Below are positions 26,104 to 34,926 of a stretch of 64,000 nucleotides of DNA, piece after piece. This DNA comes from Frigidibacter sp. ROC022 (GTDB taxonomy: Bacteria; Pseudomonadota; Alphaproteobacteria; Rhodobacterales; Rhodobacteraceae): the NCBI RefSeq assembly GCF_024723735.1, contig NZ_JANQDU010000001.1:496001-560000 (forward strand). Reading direction: 5' to 3'. How positions within the stretch are numbered: position 1 is the stretch's first letter; each line of letters opens with the position of its first letter. The position numbers and the translations under genes were made by a program. The notes under the pieces are model-generated. The model saw nothing but the letters and a program-made list of their open reading frames with translations. It ran no database searches and was not told the DNA's origin.

Positions 26104-27033
26104 TTAGAACCCGACCTTGTCGGCGCCTTTCAGCTCCAGGATCTCGCGCGCCTCGTCCGGGGTGGCCAGTTCCAGCCCAAGCCCCTCGATGATCTGCCGC
26201 GCCTTGCGCACCTGCTCGGCATTGCTCCTGGCCAGTTGTCCCGGCCCGATCCAGAGCGAATCCTCCAGACCGACGCGCACATTGCCGCCCATCGCCGCCG
26301 CCATTGCCGCAATCGGCAACTGGTTCTTGCCGGCGCCCAGCACCGACCAGCGGTATTGATCGCCGAACAGCCGGTCGGCGGTGCGCTTCATGTGCTGCAC
26401 GTCCTCGGGATGGGCCCCGATCCCGCCCATCAGGCCGAAGACCGTCTGGATGAACAGCGGAGCCTTGACGATCCCTTCGTCGAGGAAGTGCTTGAGATTG
26501 TAGAGATGCGCCGTGTCGTAGCATTCGAATTCGAACTTCGTGCCCAGCGGCCCCAGGGTGGTCAGGATGTACTCGATCTGGCCGAAGCTGTTGTTGAAGA
26601 TGATGTTCTTGTTGCCCAGATAGTCGCGCTCCCACTGATGCTTGAGATCGGGGAACCGCTTCAGCATCGGGAACAGGCCGAAATTCATCGACCCCATGTT
26701 CAGAGAGGCGACCTCGGGCCGATGTGTCTGGGCCGGGCGGACCCGCTCTTCGATGGTCATGGTCGGGGCGCCGCCGGTGGTGATGTTCACCACGCAGTCC
26801 GAGGCCTGCTTGATCACGCCCAGGAAGGGCGTGAAGGCTTCGGGCGACTGGTCGGGGCGGCCGTCTTCGGGGTTGCGGGCATGCAGATGCACCACGGCCG
26901 CGCCGGCCTCGGCCGCGCCGATGGCGACATCGGCGATTTCCGACGCGGTGATCGGCAGGTATTCCGACATTGTGGGGGTATGGATGGCGCCGGTCACGGC
27001 GCAGGTGATGATGACCTTGCGGGGTCTGGCCAT
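26104..27033 (-). CDS. BKACE (3-keto acid cleavage enzyme, DUF849)
   Basis: Zinc enzyme of 309 residues that condenses a beta-keto acid with acetyl-CoA and gives a new acyl-CoA plus acetoacetate; first described as 3-keto-5-aminohexanoate cleavage enzyme. The metal motif VVHLHARNPEDGRP (His49, His51) and the later GLEDSLW (Glu) are intact, as is the NITTGGAPTMTIEERV block. AAGGAG precedes the ATG. The dehydrogenase at 27045 ends 11 bases upstream and could supply its beta-keto substrate. Substrate specificity in this family depends on a few pocket residues and is not predicted here. Carnitine, gulonate-like or beta-hydroxy acids are all possible. Confidence 0.92.
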   Translation of the reverse strand: MARPRKVIITCAVTGAIHTPTMSEYLPITASEIADVAIGAAEAGAAVVHLHARNPEDGRPDQSPEAFTPFLGVIKQASDCVVNITTGGAPTMTIEERVRPAQTHRPEVASLNMGSMNFGLFPMLKRFPDLKHQWERDYLGNKNIIFNNSFGQIEYILTTLGPLGTKFEFECYDTAHLYNLKHFLDEGIVKAPLFIQTVFGLMGGIGAHPEDVQHMKRTADRLFGDQYRWSVLGAGKNQLPIAAMAAAMGGNVRVGLEDSLWIGPGQLARSNAEQVRKARQIIEGLGLELATPDEAREILELKGADKVGF

Positions 27034-27044
27034 GGGTCTCTCCT

Positions 27045-27977
27045 TCAGGATTGTTCGGATGCGAGATGGCGGCGCAGCGCGGCCAGTCGCCGGTCGCGCC
27101 GGTCCTGCCGGGCGCGGATGTTGTCGGGGCTGCGGTCCTGCGGCCATGTCGCGGCGATCTTTTCGGCGGTTTCGACCGAGAAGACCTCGGGCCCGGCCGG
27201 CGTGCTGGCCAGATCGGCATAGAAGCCCCCGTAGCGGGTGGCATAATCGACGATGCCGCCGGGCGCATTGAGGTCGATGGTCTCGATCGGCCCCATCAGC
27301 GCCCAACGCAGCCCCAGCCCGTCCTTGATCGTGGCGTCGAGCCCCTCGACGCTGACCACGCCCTCATCCAGCAGGCGCAGCGCTTCGGCCAGAAGCGCAC
27401 CCTGCAGGCGGTTCAGCACGAAGCCGTCCCTTTCGCGGGTCATCCGTACCGGCACCTGGCCGATCCGGGCATAGAGCGCCTCGGCCCGGTCCAGGGTCTC
27501 GGGCGTGGTCCAGGGGGCCGGGCAGAGTTCGACCACCGGGACCAGATGCGGCGGGTTCACCGGATGCCCGACGACGCAGCGGCCGCGGTGTTCCAGGCTT
27601 TCGGTAAAGCGCGAGGCGACGATGGCCGAGGTGGATGAGGCGAGGATGGCCCCGGCCGGCGCGGCGGTGTCGAGCCGGGCGAAGAGGTCGCGCTTGACCT
27701 CGATCCGTTCCGGCCCGTTTTCCTGCACGAAGGCAACGCCGTCCGCCGCCTCTTCCAGCGTCGGGCAGGTGCGGATGCGGGCGATCGTGGCGGCGGGGTC
27801 ATCCAGCAATCCTTCGGCTTTCATGGTGTCGCAGAGTGTGGCCATGTCTTCGGCATACCGCCTCAGGACGCCCGGATCGGCGTCCCAGACCTGAACCGTG
27901 AAACCGGCCCGGGCAAAGAGCGCGCTCCAGGCCCGGCCGATCAGCCCGGCGCCGATGATGGCAATGGTGTCCGTCAT
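27045..27977 (-). CDS. CRYL1-type 3-hydroxyacid dehydrogenase
   Basis: NAD-dependent dehydrogenase of 310 residues of the 3-hydroxyacyl-CoA dehydrogenase fold. N-terminal IIGAGLIGRAWSALFARAGF binds NAD, SSSTSAIVASRF and VVGHPVNPPHLVPVVEL hold the catalytic His, and DGFVLNRLQGALLAEALRLLDEGVVS starts the C-terminal domain. These segments match mammalian lambda-crystallin/L-gulonate 3-dehydrogenase (CRYL1) more closely than L-carnitine dehydrogenase, to which it is related. It probably oxidises the 3-hydroxyl of a free organic acid. The BKACE gene follows within 11 bases, and the GntR gene diverges from it across a perfect palindrome at 28079. Confidence 0.88.
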   Translation of the reverse strand: MTDTIAIIGAGLIGRAWSALFARAGFTVQVWDADPGVLRRYAEDMATLCDTMKAEGLLDDPAATIARIRTCPTLEEAADGVAFVQENGPERIEVKRDLFARLDTAAPAGAILASSTSAIVASRFTESLEHRGRCVVGHPVNPPHLVPVVELCPAPWTTPETLDRAEALYARIGQVPVRMTRERDGFVLNRLQGALLAEALRLLDEGVVSVEGLDATIKDGLGLRWALMGPIETIDLNAPGGIVDYATRYGGFYADLASTPAGPEVFSVETAEKIAATWPQDRSPDNIRARQDRRDRRLAALRRHLASEQS

Positions 27978-28078
27978 GATGGTCCTTTCGATGCGGCCAG
28001 GGCGGGATCGGGGGACTGGCCATGTCCGGCGGGTTTCTTCTTCGGCGGGTAATCAGGGCTTGCGAATCCGTCCGATCT

Positions 28079-28099
28079 ACTGTGATCTGAGATCACAGT
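28079..28099. promoter_or_regulatory. 21-base perfect palindrome, probable GntR operator
   Basis: ACTGTGATCT, one central G, then its reverse complement AGATCACAGT. It lies between the divergent dehydrogenase (start 27977) and GntR (start 28141) genes, 42 bases ahead of the regulator's start. TGATCT-AGATCA cores are typical of FCD-class GntR operators, and the TGTGA/TCACA ends also resemble a CRP half-site pair. Confidence 0.7.
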
Positions 28100-28140
28100 T
28101 GCGGAAGGACCCGCCGACTGTCAACCGGAGTTCGCAGCGC

Positions 28141-28863
28141 TTGTCCGAAACGCTCGACCAGTTGCGGCCCGCCCGCCGCCAGACTCTGTCCGACCAGGTC
28201 TTCGACGCCCTGAGCCGGATGTTGCTGTCCGGTGCGCTCAGGCCGCGCGACCGGCTGTCGCTGCGCGATCTGGCCGAACGGCTGGAAGTCTCGATGATGC
28301 CGGTGCGCGAGGCGGTCAGTCGTCTCGCCGCCAGCGGGGCGCTGGAGGTCTCGCCCAAGCGTGCGGTCATGGTGCCGCTGATGACGGCGGCGCAATTCGC
28401 CGATCTGACCATGGTGCGGATGCTGAACGAGGGCCAGGCGGCACGGCTGGCCGCGACCCGGGCCAGCAGGGCCGAGATTGCCGAAGTGGAGGCGCTGGCG
28501 CATCGCTTCGAGGACGTGCTGGACCGTGTCCGGGGCAGTGCAGCCGCGGTCGCCGCCAACATGGACCTGCATTTCGCCCTGTATCGCGCTGCCGGGTCGC
28601 CGGCGCTGCTCGACGTCATCACCATGCTGTGGCTCAAGGCGGGGCCGGTCATCCATTTCGACATCGGTGACGACTCCGACGCCTCGCAGCTGCGCAGCCA
28701 CCATTCGCGCGACCATCACCGCCGGCTCTGCGAGGCGCTGCGGGTGCGGGATGGCGAGGCCGCGGCCCTGGCCGTCGCCGAGGACATCCGCGTGGCCTCC
28801 GAGCTGATCCGCGCCCGGGGCCGGATGCAGGATGACAACGATCAGAGGGAGATTGCACCATGA
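28141..28863 (+). CDS. GntR-family (FCD class) regulator
   Basis: A 240-residue repressor-type protein. The winged helix is LSDQVFDALSRMLLSGALRPRDRLSLRDLAERLEVSMMPVREAVSRLAASGALEV. The C-terminal ligand domain shows the FCD pattern (Arg, Asp-HxxH): LHFALYRAAGS and RSHHSRDHHRRLCEALRVRDG with metal-binding His residues. The start is read as TTG at 28141, because CGGAG lies ten bases upstream and upstream in-frame sequence holds the operator itself. It overlaps the SDR gene by four bases (ATGA). The ligand is probably a metabolite of the surrounding sugar-acid or organic-acid pathway. Confidence 0.88.
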   Translation: MSETLDQLRPARRQTLSDQVFDALSRMLLSGALRPRDRLSLRDLAERLEVSMMPVREAVSRLAASGALEVSPKRAVMVPLMTAAQFADLTMVRMLNEGQAARLAATRASRAEIAEVEALAHRFEDVLDRVRGSAAAVAANMDLHFALYRAAGSPALLDVITMLWLKAGPVIHFDIGDDSDASQLRSHHSRDHHRRLCEALRVRDGEAAALAVAEDIRVASELIRARGRMQDDNDQREIAP

Positions 28864-29627
28864 AACTGGACCTGGAGGGAGCGCGGGTCATCGTGACCGC
28901 CGGGGCGCAAGGCATTGGCCGCGCCATTCTCGACGCCTATCTGGCCGAGGGCGCCCGCGTGGCGACCTGCGACATCGACGAGGCGGCGCTTGCCACGCTG
29001 CCGCCCGAAGTCTTCCACCAGAACGCCGACATGGGCGACGGGGCGCAGATCGAGCGGTTCATCGCGGCGGCGATCGGCGAACTGGGCGGGCTCGACGTGC
29101 TGGTGAACAACGCCGGCATCGCCGGCCCGACGAGCCCGGTCGAGGATATCGACCCGGCGGACTGGGACGCCACGCTGGCGGTCTGCCTGACCTCGCAATT
29201 CCACTGTGTGCGCCATGCGGTCGCGGCGCTGCGGGCCAGTGACAACGCCTCGATCATCAACCTGTCCTCGCTGGCCGGGCGGCTGGGCTTTGCCCTGCGC
29301 ACGCCCTACGCGGCGGCGAAATGGGGCGTGATCGGGTTCACCAAGTCGCTGTCCATCGAACTGGGCAAGGACGGCATTCGCTGCAATGCGATCCTGCCCG
29401 GCATCGTCGCGGGCGACCGTCAGCGCCGGGTGCTGGAAGCCAAGGCGCAGCGTCGCGGCATGAGCTTTGCCGAGGTCGAGGCCGAGGCCTTTTCCTACAC
29501 CTCGCTGAAGGACTATGTGCAGCCCGAACAGATCGCCGACCAGGTCCTGTTCCTGACCAGCCCGCGGGGCCGCATGATTTCGGGTCAGGCGGTGTCGATA
29601 TGCGGCGACGGGCAGATGCTGGCCTGA
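28860..29627 (+). CDS. short-chain dehydrogenase/reductase
   Basis: Classical SDR of 255 residues. Coenzyme motif TAGAQGIGRAI (TGxxxGxG), structural LVNNAGIAG, and catalytic Ser and Tyr-x3-Lys in NLSSLAGRLGFALRTPYAAAKWG are all present. Asp39 after the second strand suggests NAD preference. The start overlaps the GntR stop (ATGA), so the regulator and enzyme are cotranscribed. The C-terminal GQAVSICGDGQMLA segment resembles sugar or sugar-acid dehydrogenases such as 3-keto-gluconate or fuconate dehydrogenases. A sugar-acid oxidation step is the leading idea; substrate unknown. Confidence 0.92.
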   Translation: MKLDLEGARVIVTAGAQGIGRAILDAYLAEGARVATCDIDEAALATLPPEVFHQNADMGDGAQIERFIAAAIGELGGLDVLVNNAGIAGPTSPVEDIDPADWDATLAVCLTSQFHCVRHAVAALRASDNASIINLSSLAGRLGFALRTPYAAAKWGVIGFTKSLSIELGKDGIRCNAILPGIVAGDRQRRVLEAKAQRRGMSFAEVEAEAFSYTSLKDYVQPEQIADQVLFLTSPRGRMISGQAVSICGDGQMLA

Positions 29628-29643
29628 AGCCCGCCCGGACCGG

Positions 29644-30705
29644 TCAGCCCAGCCAGCGGTCGAGATTGGCGGCGACGAATGCGTCGTCGGCGAGATTCGG
29701 ATAGGCCGCCGACACCCGGTCAAGCTCTGCCGCCTGTCCGGGGCCGAGCGTCTCGTCCGGGTCGAGGCACCAGATCCCCTCCAGCAATCCCTGACGCCGC
29801 AGGACTTCATGGCAGCCGGCGATGCAACCGGCGAAGTTGTTGGCCACGTCGAAGACGGCGGCATTGCAGTCGGTCACCTGGGCGTCCAGCGCCATCAGAT
29901 CGGCCGGGACCTCGCCGCTTTCGGCCGCCGCATGGCAGCGCTTCAGCAACTGCACGGCACGCTGGGTCCAGACCGACCAGTGGCCCAGCAGGCCGCCCTT
30001 GATCCGCACGGTGACCGGCTCCCCGTCGCGCATCAGGGTGAAGGGGGTGATCAGGTCGGCGACGATATGGTCGTCATTGCCGGTATAAAGCGTGACCCGG
30101 TCCTCGGCCCGTGCCGCCAGAACGCCGCGGATCACGTCCAGGGTGCGGTAGCGGTTGAACGGCGCGATCTTGATCGCCACCACGTTCTCGATTTCGGCAA
30201 AGCCCTGCCAGAATTCGGCGCTGAGCCGCAGCCCGCCCACCGAGTCCTGCAGATAGAACCCGACCAGCGGGATTTCCCCGGCGACCGCGCGGCAATGGTC
30301 CAGGATCTCGGCCTCGCTGGTGCCGCGCCAGGCGGCCAGCGACAGAAGCCCGGCATGATAGCCGAGGTCGCGGGCCAGCGCCGCCTCGCGGCGGGCCTGT
30401 TCGGTCTTGCCGACCAGCCCGGCGATCCGGACCAGCGGGCGGTCGGTCCAGCCGTCCATCTCGGCGGCGGCCAGGCGCAGCACCGGCTCGTAGAGCCCGA
30501 CATCGCGGATCGCGAATTGCGTCGTGTGGACCCCGACCGCCAGGCCACCCGATCCGGCGTCGATGTAGTAGCGGCTGAGCGCCTTCTGCCGCCGTTCGTC
30601 CAGCCGGCGTTCGGCGTTCAGCGCCAGCGGGTGGGCCGGGATCGCGACACCCTGCCGGATCAGGGCGCGGATGTCGTCAGGCAGGTCTTGTGCGTTGCGG
30701 GGCAT
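29644..30705 (-). CDS. dihydrodipicolinate synthase-family aldolase/lyase
   Basis: A 353-residue member of the class-I pyruvate-aldolase (DHDPS) superfamily, longer than typical DapA (about 290) because of an extended C-terminus. The Schiff-base Lys is expected at Lys179 (VVAIKIAPFNRYRT) and the active-site Tyr at Tyr151 (VGFYLQDSVGG). The early Gly-Gly-Leu-Ala-Val-Gly motif replaces the usual GTTGE region, so it is not a lysine-pathway enzyme. It may cleave or dehydrate a 2-keto-3-deoxy acid. GGAGA precedes the ATG and it follows the GNAT gene by 10 bases. It converges on the SDR gene. Confidence 0.85.
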   Translation of the reverse strand: MPRNAQDLPDDIRALIRQGVAIPAHPLALNAERRLDERRQKALSRYYIDAGSGGLAVGVHTTQFAIRDVGLYEPVLRLAAAEMDGWTDRPLVRIAGLVGKTEQARREAALARDLGYHAGLLSLAAWRGTSEAEILDHCRAVAGEIPLVGFYLQDSVGGLRLSAEFWQGFAEIENVVAIKIAPFNRYRTLDVIRGVLAARAEDRVTLYTGNDDHIVADLITPFTLMRDGEPVTVRIKGGLLGHWSVWTQRAVQLLKRCHAAAESGEVPADLMALDAQVTDCNAAVFDVANNFAGCIAGCHEVLRRQGLLEGIWCLDPDETLGPGQAAELDRVSAAYPNLADDAFVAANLDRWLG

Positions 30706-30715
30706 CTCGGGTCTC

Positions 30716-31561
30716 CTATCCCAGTTCGGGGCCGGCGATGGCGAACAGGCGCTCCGGGTCGCCGGTGGGCGCCGGGGCGCCCAGATACATGCGGGTGAAG
30801 CGCCGTTCGACGGCAAAGCCCCGAGCTTCGAGCAGGGCGTCGAAACCGGACCGAGTCTCGCAGGCGTCGATCACCAGCGCTTCGCCGAAGGCCGCCAGCG
30901 CGCTGTCCAGCAGCTGCCCGGCGGTGGCCAGGTCGGGGGCGCAGATCGGCCCGATCTGGCGCGCCTTCAACCCGGCCCGGTGCAGCAGGAAGGCATCCTC
31001 CCCGGCGACCCAGCCGATCGGCTCGGCCCGGGCGCAGAGGTCGCGGATCAGCGCCGGGCGCGGGGCCCCGAAACAGGCGCCATCCAGCGCCGTGATCCGG
31101 TCCAGGTCCCCAGGCCCGGCGAGGCGGGTTCCGGGCGTGATGCCGCCGGACGGGGCCGAGGCCGGACGCCGCCAGCGCGCGATTCCCCGGCTGCCGGCAA
31201 AGCCGAGCTTCTCGTAGACCGGCCGCCCCGCCGGGGTCGCGTCCAGTCCGGCGACCCGTCCGGCACCGCGCAACTCGGCAATGCAGTCCTTCAGCAACCT
31301 CGTGGCGCAGCCGCGCTTGCGCCATTCGCCCGCCACCAAGACCATGCCGATCCAGCCGAGGGTCGCGCCATAGGGCAGGGTCAGCGCCGAGGCGATGATG
31401 CGGTCGGTGCAGTCGGCCAGCCCGCGCCCCTTGCCGCGGGCCAGCATCCCGCGCCAGTCCTCGGGTGTCTGGTTCCAGCCGGCCTCGCGGACCAGCGCCA
31501 TCAGCGCGGGCAGGTCGTCCGCCGTCAGGTCGCGTGGCGTCAGGGTGTCAGTAGCGTCCAT
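30716..31561 (-). CDS. tandem-GNAT N-acetyltransferase
   Basis: A 281-residue protein with two GNAT-like halves. The first has the acetyl-CoA loop region [25 protein letters not shown] (R-x-x-G-x-A), while the second half (from about 150) carries a degenerate repeat with [36 protein letters not shown]. Such two-domain proteins are often of unclear substrate. The start overlaps the epimerase stop by 14 bases and the DHDPS-like gene follows after 10, so all three are one operon. A role in acylating or detoxifying a pathway intermediate is possible, though not demonstrated. Confidence 0.83.
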   Translation of the reverse strand: MDATDTLTPRDLTADDLPALMALVREAGWNQTPEDWRGMLARGKGRGLADCTDRIIASALTLPYGATLGWIGMVLVAGEWRKRGCATRLLKDCIAELRGAGRVAGLDATPAGRPVYEKLGFAGSRGIARWRRPASAPSGGITPGTRLAGPGDLDRITALDGACFGAPRPALIRDLCARAEPIGWVAGEDAFLLHRAGLKARQIGPICAPDLATAGQLLDSALAAFGEALVIDACETRSGFDALLEARGFAVERRFTRMYLGAPAPTGDPERLFAIAGPELG

Positions 31562-32591
31562 CCCGGACCTCGAATTTGGTCGGCTTGCCGTGACTCGGCT
31601 TGTTTCCCGAGATCCAGTCGGCGGTCCAGCGCATCATCCGGTCGAGCGGCACCCGCGGGTAGCCGAACAGCCCAAGGGCGCGGGCCGGATTGTTGAGCCA
31701 GGCGGTCGGGGCCTCCTGGCCGACGATCCGGGCCGGCCGGTCCAGCAGTTCGGCAAAGCGCTGCGCCGCCCAACGGGTCGAGACGGTTTCCGGGCCGGTG
31801 ACGTTCAACGGGCTGGTCGGTGTGGTGCAATGCGCCAGCGACCGCAGGATCTGGGCGTTGGCGTCGCCCTGCCAGATCATGTTGACATGGCCCATGGTCA
31901 CGTCGATCTCTTCGCCCTCCGCCACCTTGCGGGCGATGTCGTGCAGCACGCCATAGCGCATGTCGATGGCGTAGTTCAGCCGGATCAGCCGCCCCGGCGT
32001 GCCGTGCCTGGCCGAGAAATACTGGAACATCCGCTCGCGCCCGACGCAGGACTGGGCATATTCGCCCGGCGGGTCCGGGGGTGTGTCCTCGGTCGGGCCC
32101 TGGCTGTCGGTGGCCACGAAGGGATAGACGCAGCCGGTCGACATCGCGACGATCCGCGCCTTGGCATAGCGTTCTGCGACCAGCGCGGGCAGATGCACGT
32201 TCATCGCCCAGGTCAGGCCGGGATTGTCGTTGGCCCCGAACTTGTGCCCGGCCATGTAGACCACATTGGCGGCATCGGGCAGGGCGGCCAGCGCGTCGCG
32301 GTCCATCAGATCCGCCGCGATGGTCGAGATGCCATGCGCGTCGAGCCGTTTGCGCTCCTCCTGGTTCGAGAACCGCGACACCGCGTGAACGGTCTTGTCC
32401 GGCGCCGCGTTCTGCGCCAGCCGCGCCATGGTCGGGCCCATCTTGCCGCCGGCGCCGAGAATCACGATGTCGCCGTCGATCCGGGCCAGATCCGCGATCA
32501 ATCCGGCATCCGGCGTGGTCAGGAAGGCTTCCAGCGCCTCGATATCCTCGAACCGGTCGGGCAGGGCTTCGCCCCGGGTATCTGTGTTCAT
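31548..32591 (-). CDS. NAD-dependent epimerase/dehydratase-like protein, Lys replaced by Cys
   Basis: An extended-SDR protein of 347 residues. The Rossmann loop is [13 protein letters not shown] (about 44-56) and [12 protein letters not shown] and MSTGCVYPF are typical strands of the family. The usual catalytic Tyr-x3-Lys reads YAQSC (Tyr178, Cys182), so the Lys is missing. This may mean a changed chemistry or a non-catalytic binding role. The first 40 residues form an extra acidic helical segment. It is the first gene of the minus-strand operon with the GNAT and DHDPS-like genes and diverges from the PHP-domain gene across a TetR-type operator. Confidence 0.8.
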   Translation of the reverse strand: MNTDTRGEALPDRFEDIEALEAFLTTPDAGLIADLARIDGDIVILGAGGKMGPTMARLAQNAAPDKTVHAVSRFSNQEERKRLDAHGISTIAADLMDRDALAALPDAANVVYMAGHKFGANDNPGLTWAMNVHLPALVAERYAKARIVAMSTGCVYPFVATDSQGPTEDTPPDPPGEYAQSCVGRERMFQYFSARHGTPGRLIRLNYAIDMRYGVLHDIARKVAEGEEIDVTMGHVNMIWQGDANAQILRSLAHCTTPTSPLNVTGPETVSTRWAAQRFAELLDRPARIVGQEAPTAWLNNPARALGLFGYPRVPLDRMMRWTADWISGNKPSHGKPTKFEVRDGRY

Positions 32592-32642
32592 GATGACTCC
32601 GTCGCTTGATCTGAGGTGACCGACGCGCTAACAACATTGGTA

Positions 32643-32658
32643 TCAACCATCTGGTTGA
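32643..32658. promoter_or_regulatory. TetR-type operator, copy 1
   Basis: TCAACC-ATCT-GGTTGA, a perfect 6-bp inverted repeat around four bases, flanked by TA and AA. It lies between the divergent epimerase-like and PHP-domain genes, about 35 bases before the latter's start. The same arms and spacing recur at 34927. Confidence 0.72.
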
Positions 32659-32692
32659 AAACTGCCACAGTGTGGGGGGGGAGGCAAGGGTC

Positions 32693-34180
32693 ATGACGTC
32701 CGGCTATCAGATACTGTTCGGCGACATTCACAACCACAACGCGCTTGGCTACGGCACCGGGTCGCTGGAGCGGGCCATCGACATCGCCCGGAATCATCTG
32801 GATTTCTTTTCCTTCACCGGCCATTCCCACTGGCACGACATGGAGCCGATGGAGGGCGGGCGCGAAGCCCATTGGCTGAAAGGCTTCCGTCGGCTGGAAG
32901 AAGGCTGGCCCAAGGTCCAGAACCTGATCGCCGATGCCAACAGCGCCGACGATTTCAGCGCGTTTCTCGGGTTCGAATGGCATTCCAGCACCTTCGGCGA
33001 TCAATGCGTCGTCTTTCCCGAGGATCACCGTCCCCTGTTCCGTCCCGACGACATCGAGACGCTTCGCGGGTTCTGCCGCGAGGAGCGGGCGCTGATGATA
33101 CCCCACCACCTGGCCTATCCGCAGGGTCATCGGGGCGTGAACTGGAATGTCTTCAACTCTGAATGCACGCCGGTTGTCGAAATCTACTCCGAGCACGGCA
33201 ACTCGGAAAACGATCGCGGCGCGTTTCCCTTCTTCAACCATTCCATGGGCGGGCGCGAGACCACCAATACCGTGGCCCATGCGCTCGAATGCGGTTTGCG
33301 TTTCGGCTTCGTGGCATCCTCCGACAGTCACTGCGGATTTCCCGGCGCCTATGGCGAAGGGCTGATGGCGGCGCTGGTCAAGGAGAACTCGCGAGCGGCC
33401 ATTCTGGATGCGATCCGTCAGCGGCGCACCTATGCGCTGACCGGCGATCGCATCGCGATCGACTTTGCCGCCGACGGGGCTCCGATGGGGGCGTTTCTCG
33501 GGGCCCGGAACAGCGTCGAGATTGCCTATGATGTTCAGGGCCGCGACGAAATGGACGTTGTCGAGATCATTTCCGGCGGCGAGATCGTGCATCGCGGCTT
33601 CCCCGCGCCGGCACCTTTGGGCGGCGACGGCTTTGCCGATCCGGTGCAGGTTCGGTTGGAATGGGGCTGGGGACCGTGGGGCGACCTGGCTCTGGAGCGG
33701 ATCTGTGACTGGGAGATGGATGTCGCCGTCGAGGGCGGGCGGCTGCTCGACTTCTGGCCCTGTCTGCAATCGGGCCCGTTCGACGAGGCGCGGCGTCACC
33801 GGATCGCAAGGAAGGGCAGCGACGGCCTGTCGATCCGGTCGTATACCTCGCGCCGCGACGCCTATCGCGGCAATCCGAACCAGAGCGCCATTCTGGAAAT
33901 CGCCGGGGATGCGGGAACCCGCGTGAGCCTGTCGCTTCGCCTGCCGGTCGAGCAGAAGAGCGAAACCTCGCTGGCCGAACTTGCGAAGACGTCGAAGAAC
34001 CTGTTCACGGGTCCGTTCCCGAAGGAAGCCTATCAGTGGCACCGACTGGTACCGATGAGCGCCTCGCGGGTCACGGGGCGCTGTGATGTTCCTCTGGAAG
34101 GTGGTCGCGGCCACGTCTATCTGCGCGCCCGCCAGGCCAATGGCCAAATAGCATGGGCAAGCCCCGTATTCGTGGGATAG
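32693..34180 (+). CDS. PHP-type metal-dependent hydrolase
   Basis: A 495-residue protein with a polymerase-and-histidinol-phosphatase (PHP/DUF3604-like) metal site: GDIHNHNALGYG (His13, His15), FTGHSHWHD, IPHHLAY and FVASSDSHCGFPGAYGEGL. The C-terminal 200 residues form a predicted beta-rich domain (DEMDVVEIISGGEIVHRGF and later). Function is unknown; PHP proteins hydrolyse phosphoester or other bonds. The ATG at 32693 has GGGGAGG upstream, whereas an earlier GTG is inside that G-tract. The TetR gene follows ten bases after its stop. The operator just upstream indicates control by that TetR protein. Confidence 0.83.
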   Translation: MTSGYQILFGDIHNHNALGYGTGSLERAIDIARNHLDFFSFTGHSHWHDMEPMEGGREAHWLKGFRRLEEGWPKVQNLIADANSADDFSAFLGFEWHSSTFGDQCVVFPEDHRPLFRPDDIETLRGFCREERALMIPHHLAYPQGHRGVNWNVFNSECTPVVEIYSEHGNSENDRGAFPFFNHSMGGRETTNTVAHALECGLRFGFVASSDSHCGFPGAYGEGLMAALVKENSRAAILDAIRQRRTYALTGDRIAIDFAADGAPMGAFLGARNSVEIAYDVQGRDEMDVVEIISGGEIVHRGFPAPAPLGGDGFADPVQVRLEWGWGPWGDLALERICDWEMDVAVEGGRLLDFWPCLQSGPFDEARRHRIARKGSDGLSIRSYTSRRDAYRGNPNQSAILEIAGDAGTRVSLSLRLPVEQKSETSLAELAKTSKNLFTGPFPKEAYQWHRLVPMSASRVTGRCDVPLEGGRGHVYLRARQANGQIAWASPVFVG

Positions 34181-34190
34181 GCTGGGCAGC

Positions 34191-34895
34191 ATGAATGACG
34201 ACAGGCCTCCCGGGCGGTCCCCGCGTGCCAAGACCGGGGGCGCCGGTCGGGTTCGGGACCCCGAACAAACGCGCGAGCGCATCCTCGACGCCGCGCGAGA
34301 CGAATTCTCGGCCAAGGGGCTGAGCGGCGCTCGGGTCAACACGATCGCCGAGCGGGCAGGGGTGAACAAGCAGCTGATCTACTACTACTTCGACGACAAG
34401 GAGCGTCTGTACGGCGCCGTCCTGGAACGTGCCTACCGCGACATCCGCAAGCAGGAGAACGCGCTGGACCTGGATGCGCTGTCGCCGGAGGACGCGCTGC
34501 GCCGCTTCATCCATTTCAACTTCGATTACACCGTCAAGAACCGGTATTTCGTCGCCCTGCTGAACGACGAGAACCTGCACAAGGCGCGCCACGCCAAGGT
34601 GAACGACAGGATTCCGGCCCTGCAGAGCACGATGAAGCGGACCCTGGCGCGGGTGATTCGGCGGGGGCTGGAGGACGGCAGTTTCCGGCGCGAGGCCGAC
34701 CCCGTCGAACTCTACATCTCGATCGCATCGCTTTGTTATTTCTTCCTGTCGAACCGGCACACGCTGTCGGTGATCTTCAATGTCGATCTGCTGGAAAGCG
34801 ATCGGATCGAGGCGCGCCGCGATCACGTGACCGAAATGGTCCTGAGCTATCTGCGCAGCGTGCCGGCGGCCCCGCCCGGCCAACATAAAACTTGA
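34191..34895 (+). CDS. TetR-family regulator of the first TTT module
   Basis: A 234-residue TetR repressor. The helix-turn-helix reads TRERILDAARDEFSAKGLSGARVNTIAERAGVNKQLIYYYFDDKERLYGAVLE, followed by a helical ligand domain (YFVALLNDENLHKARHAKVN). The N-terminal 25 residues are a basic, disordered extension. It lies between the two TCAACC-N4-GGTTGA copies, in line with autoregulation and control of both the PHP gene and the downstream transport operon. It has the NQLIYYYF signature typical of RutR/TetR_C_33 types. The ligand is probably the TTT substrate or a derivative. Confidence 0.92.
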   Translation: MNDDRPPGRSPRAKTGGAGRVRDPEQTRERILDAARDEFSAKGLSGARVNTIAERAGVNKQLIYYYFDDKERLYGAVLERAYRDIRKQENALDLDALSPEDALRRFIHFNFDYTVKNRYFVALLNDENLHKARHAKVNDRIPALQSTMKRTLARVIRRGLEDGSFRREADPVELYISIASLCYFFLSNRHTLSVIFNVDLLESDRIEARRDHVTEMVLSYLRSVPAAPPGQHKT

Positions 34896-34926
34896 CATAA
34901 GGGAAACTTGCGGGAGACTGTCAGTA

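Noticed and set aside
26104-27977. BKACE plus dehydrogenase as a carnitine-degradation pair
   Set aside because: The dehydrogenase segments match CRYL1 better than L-carnitine dehydrogenase, and no betainyl-CoA thioesterase or carnitine transporter is adjacent. Kept only as an alternative.
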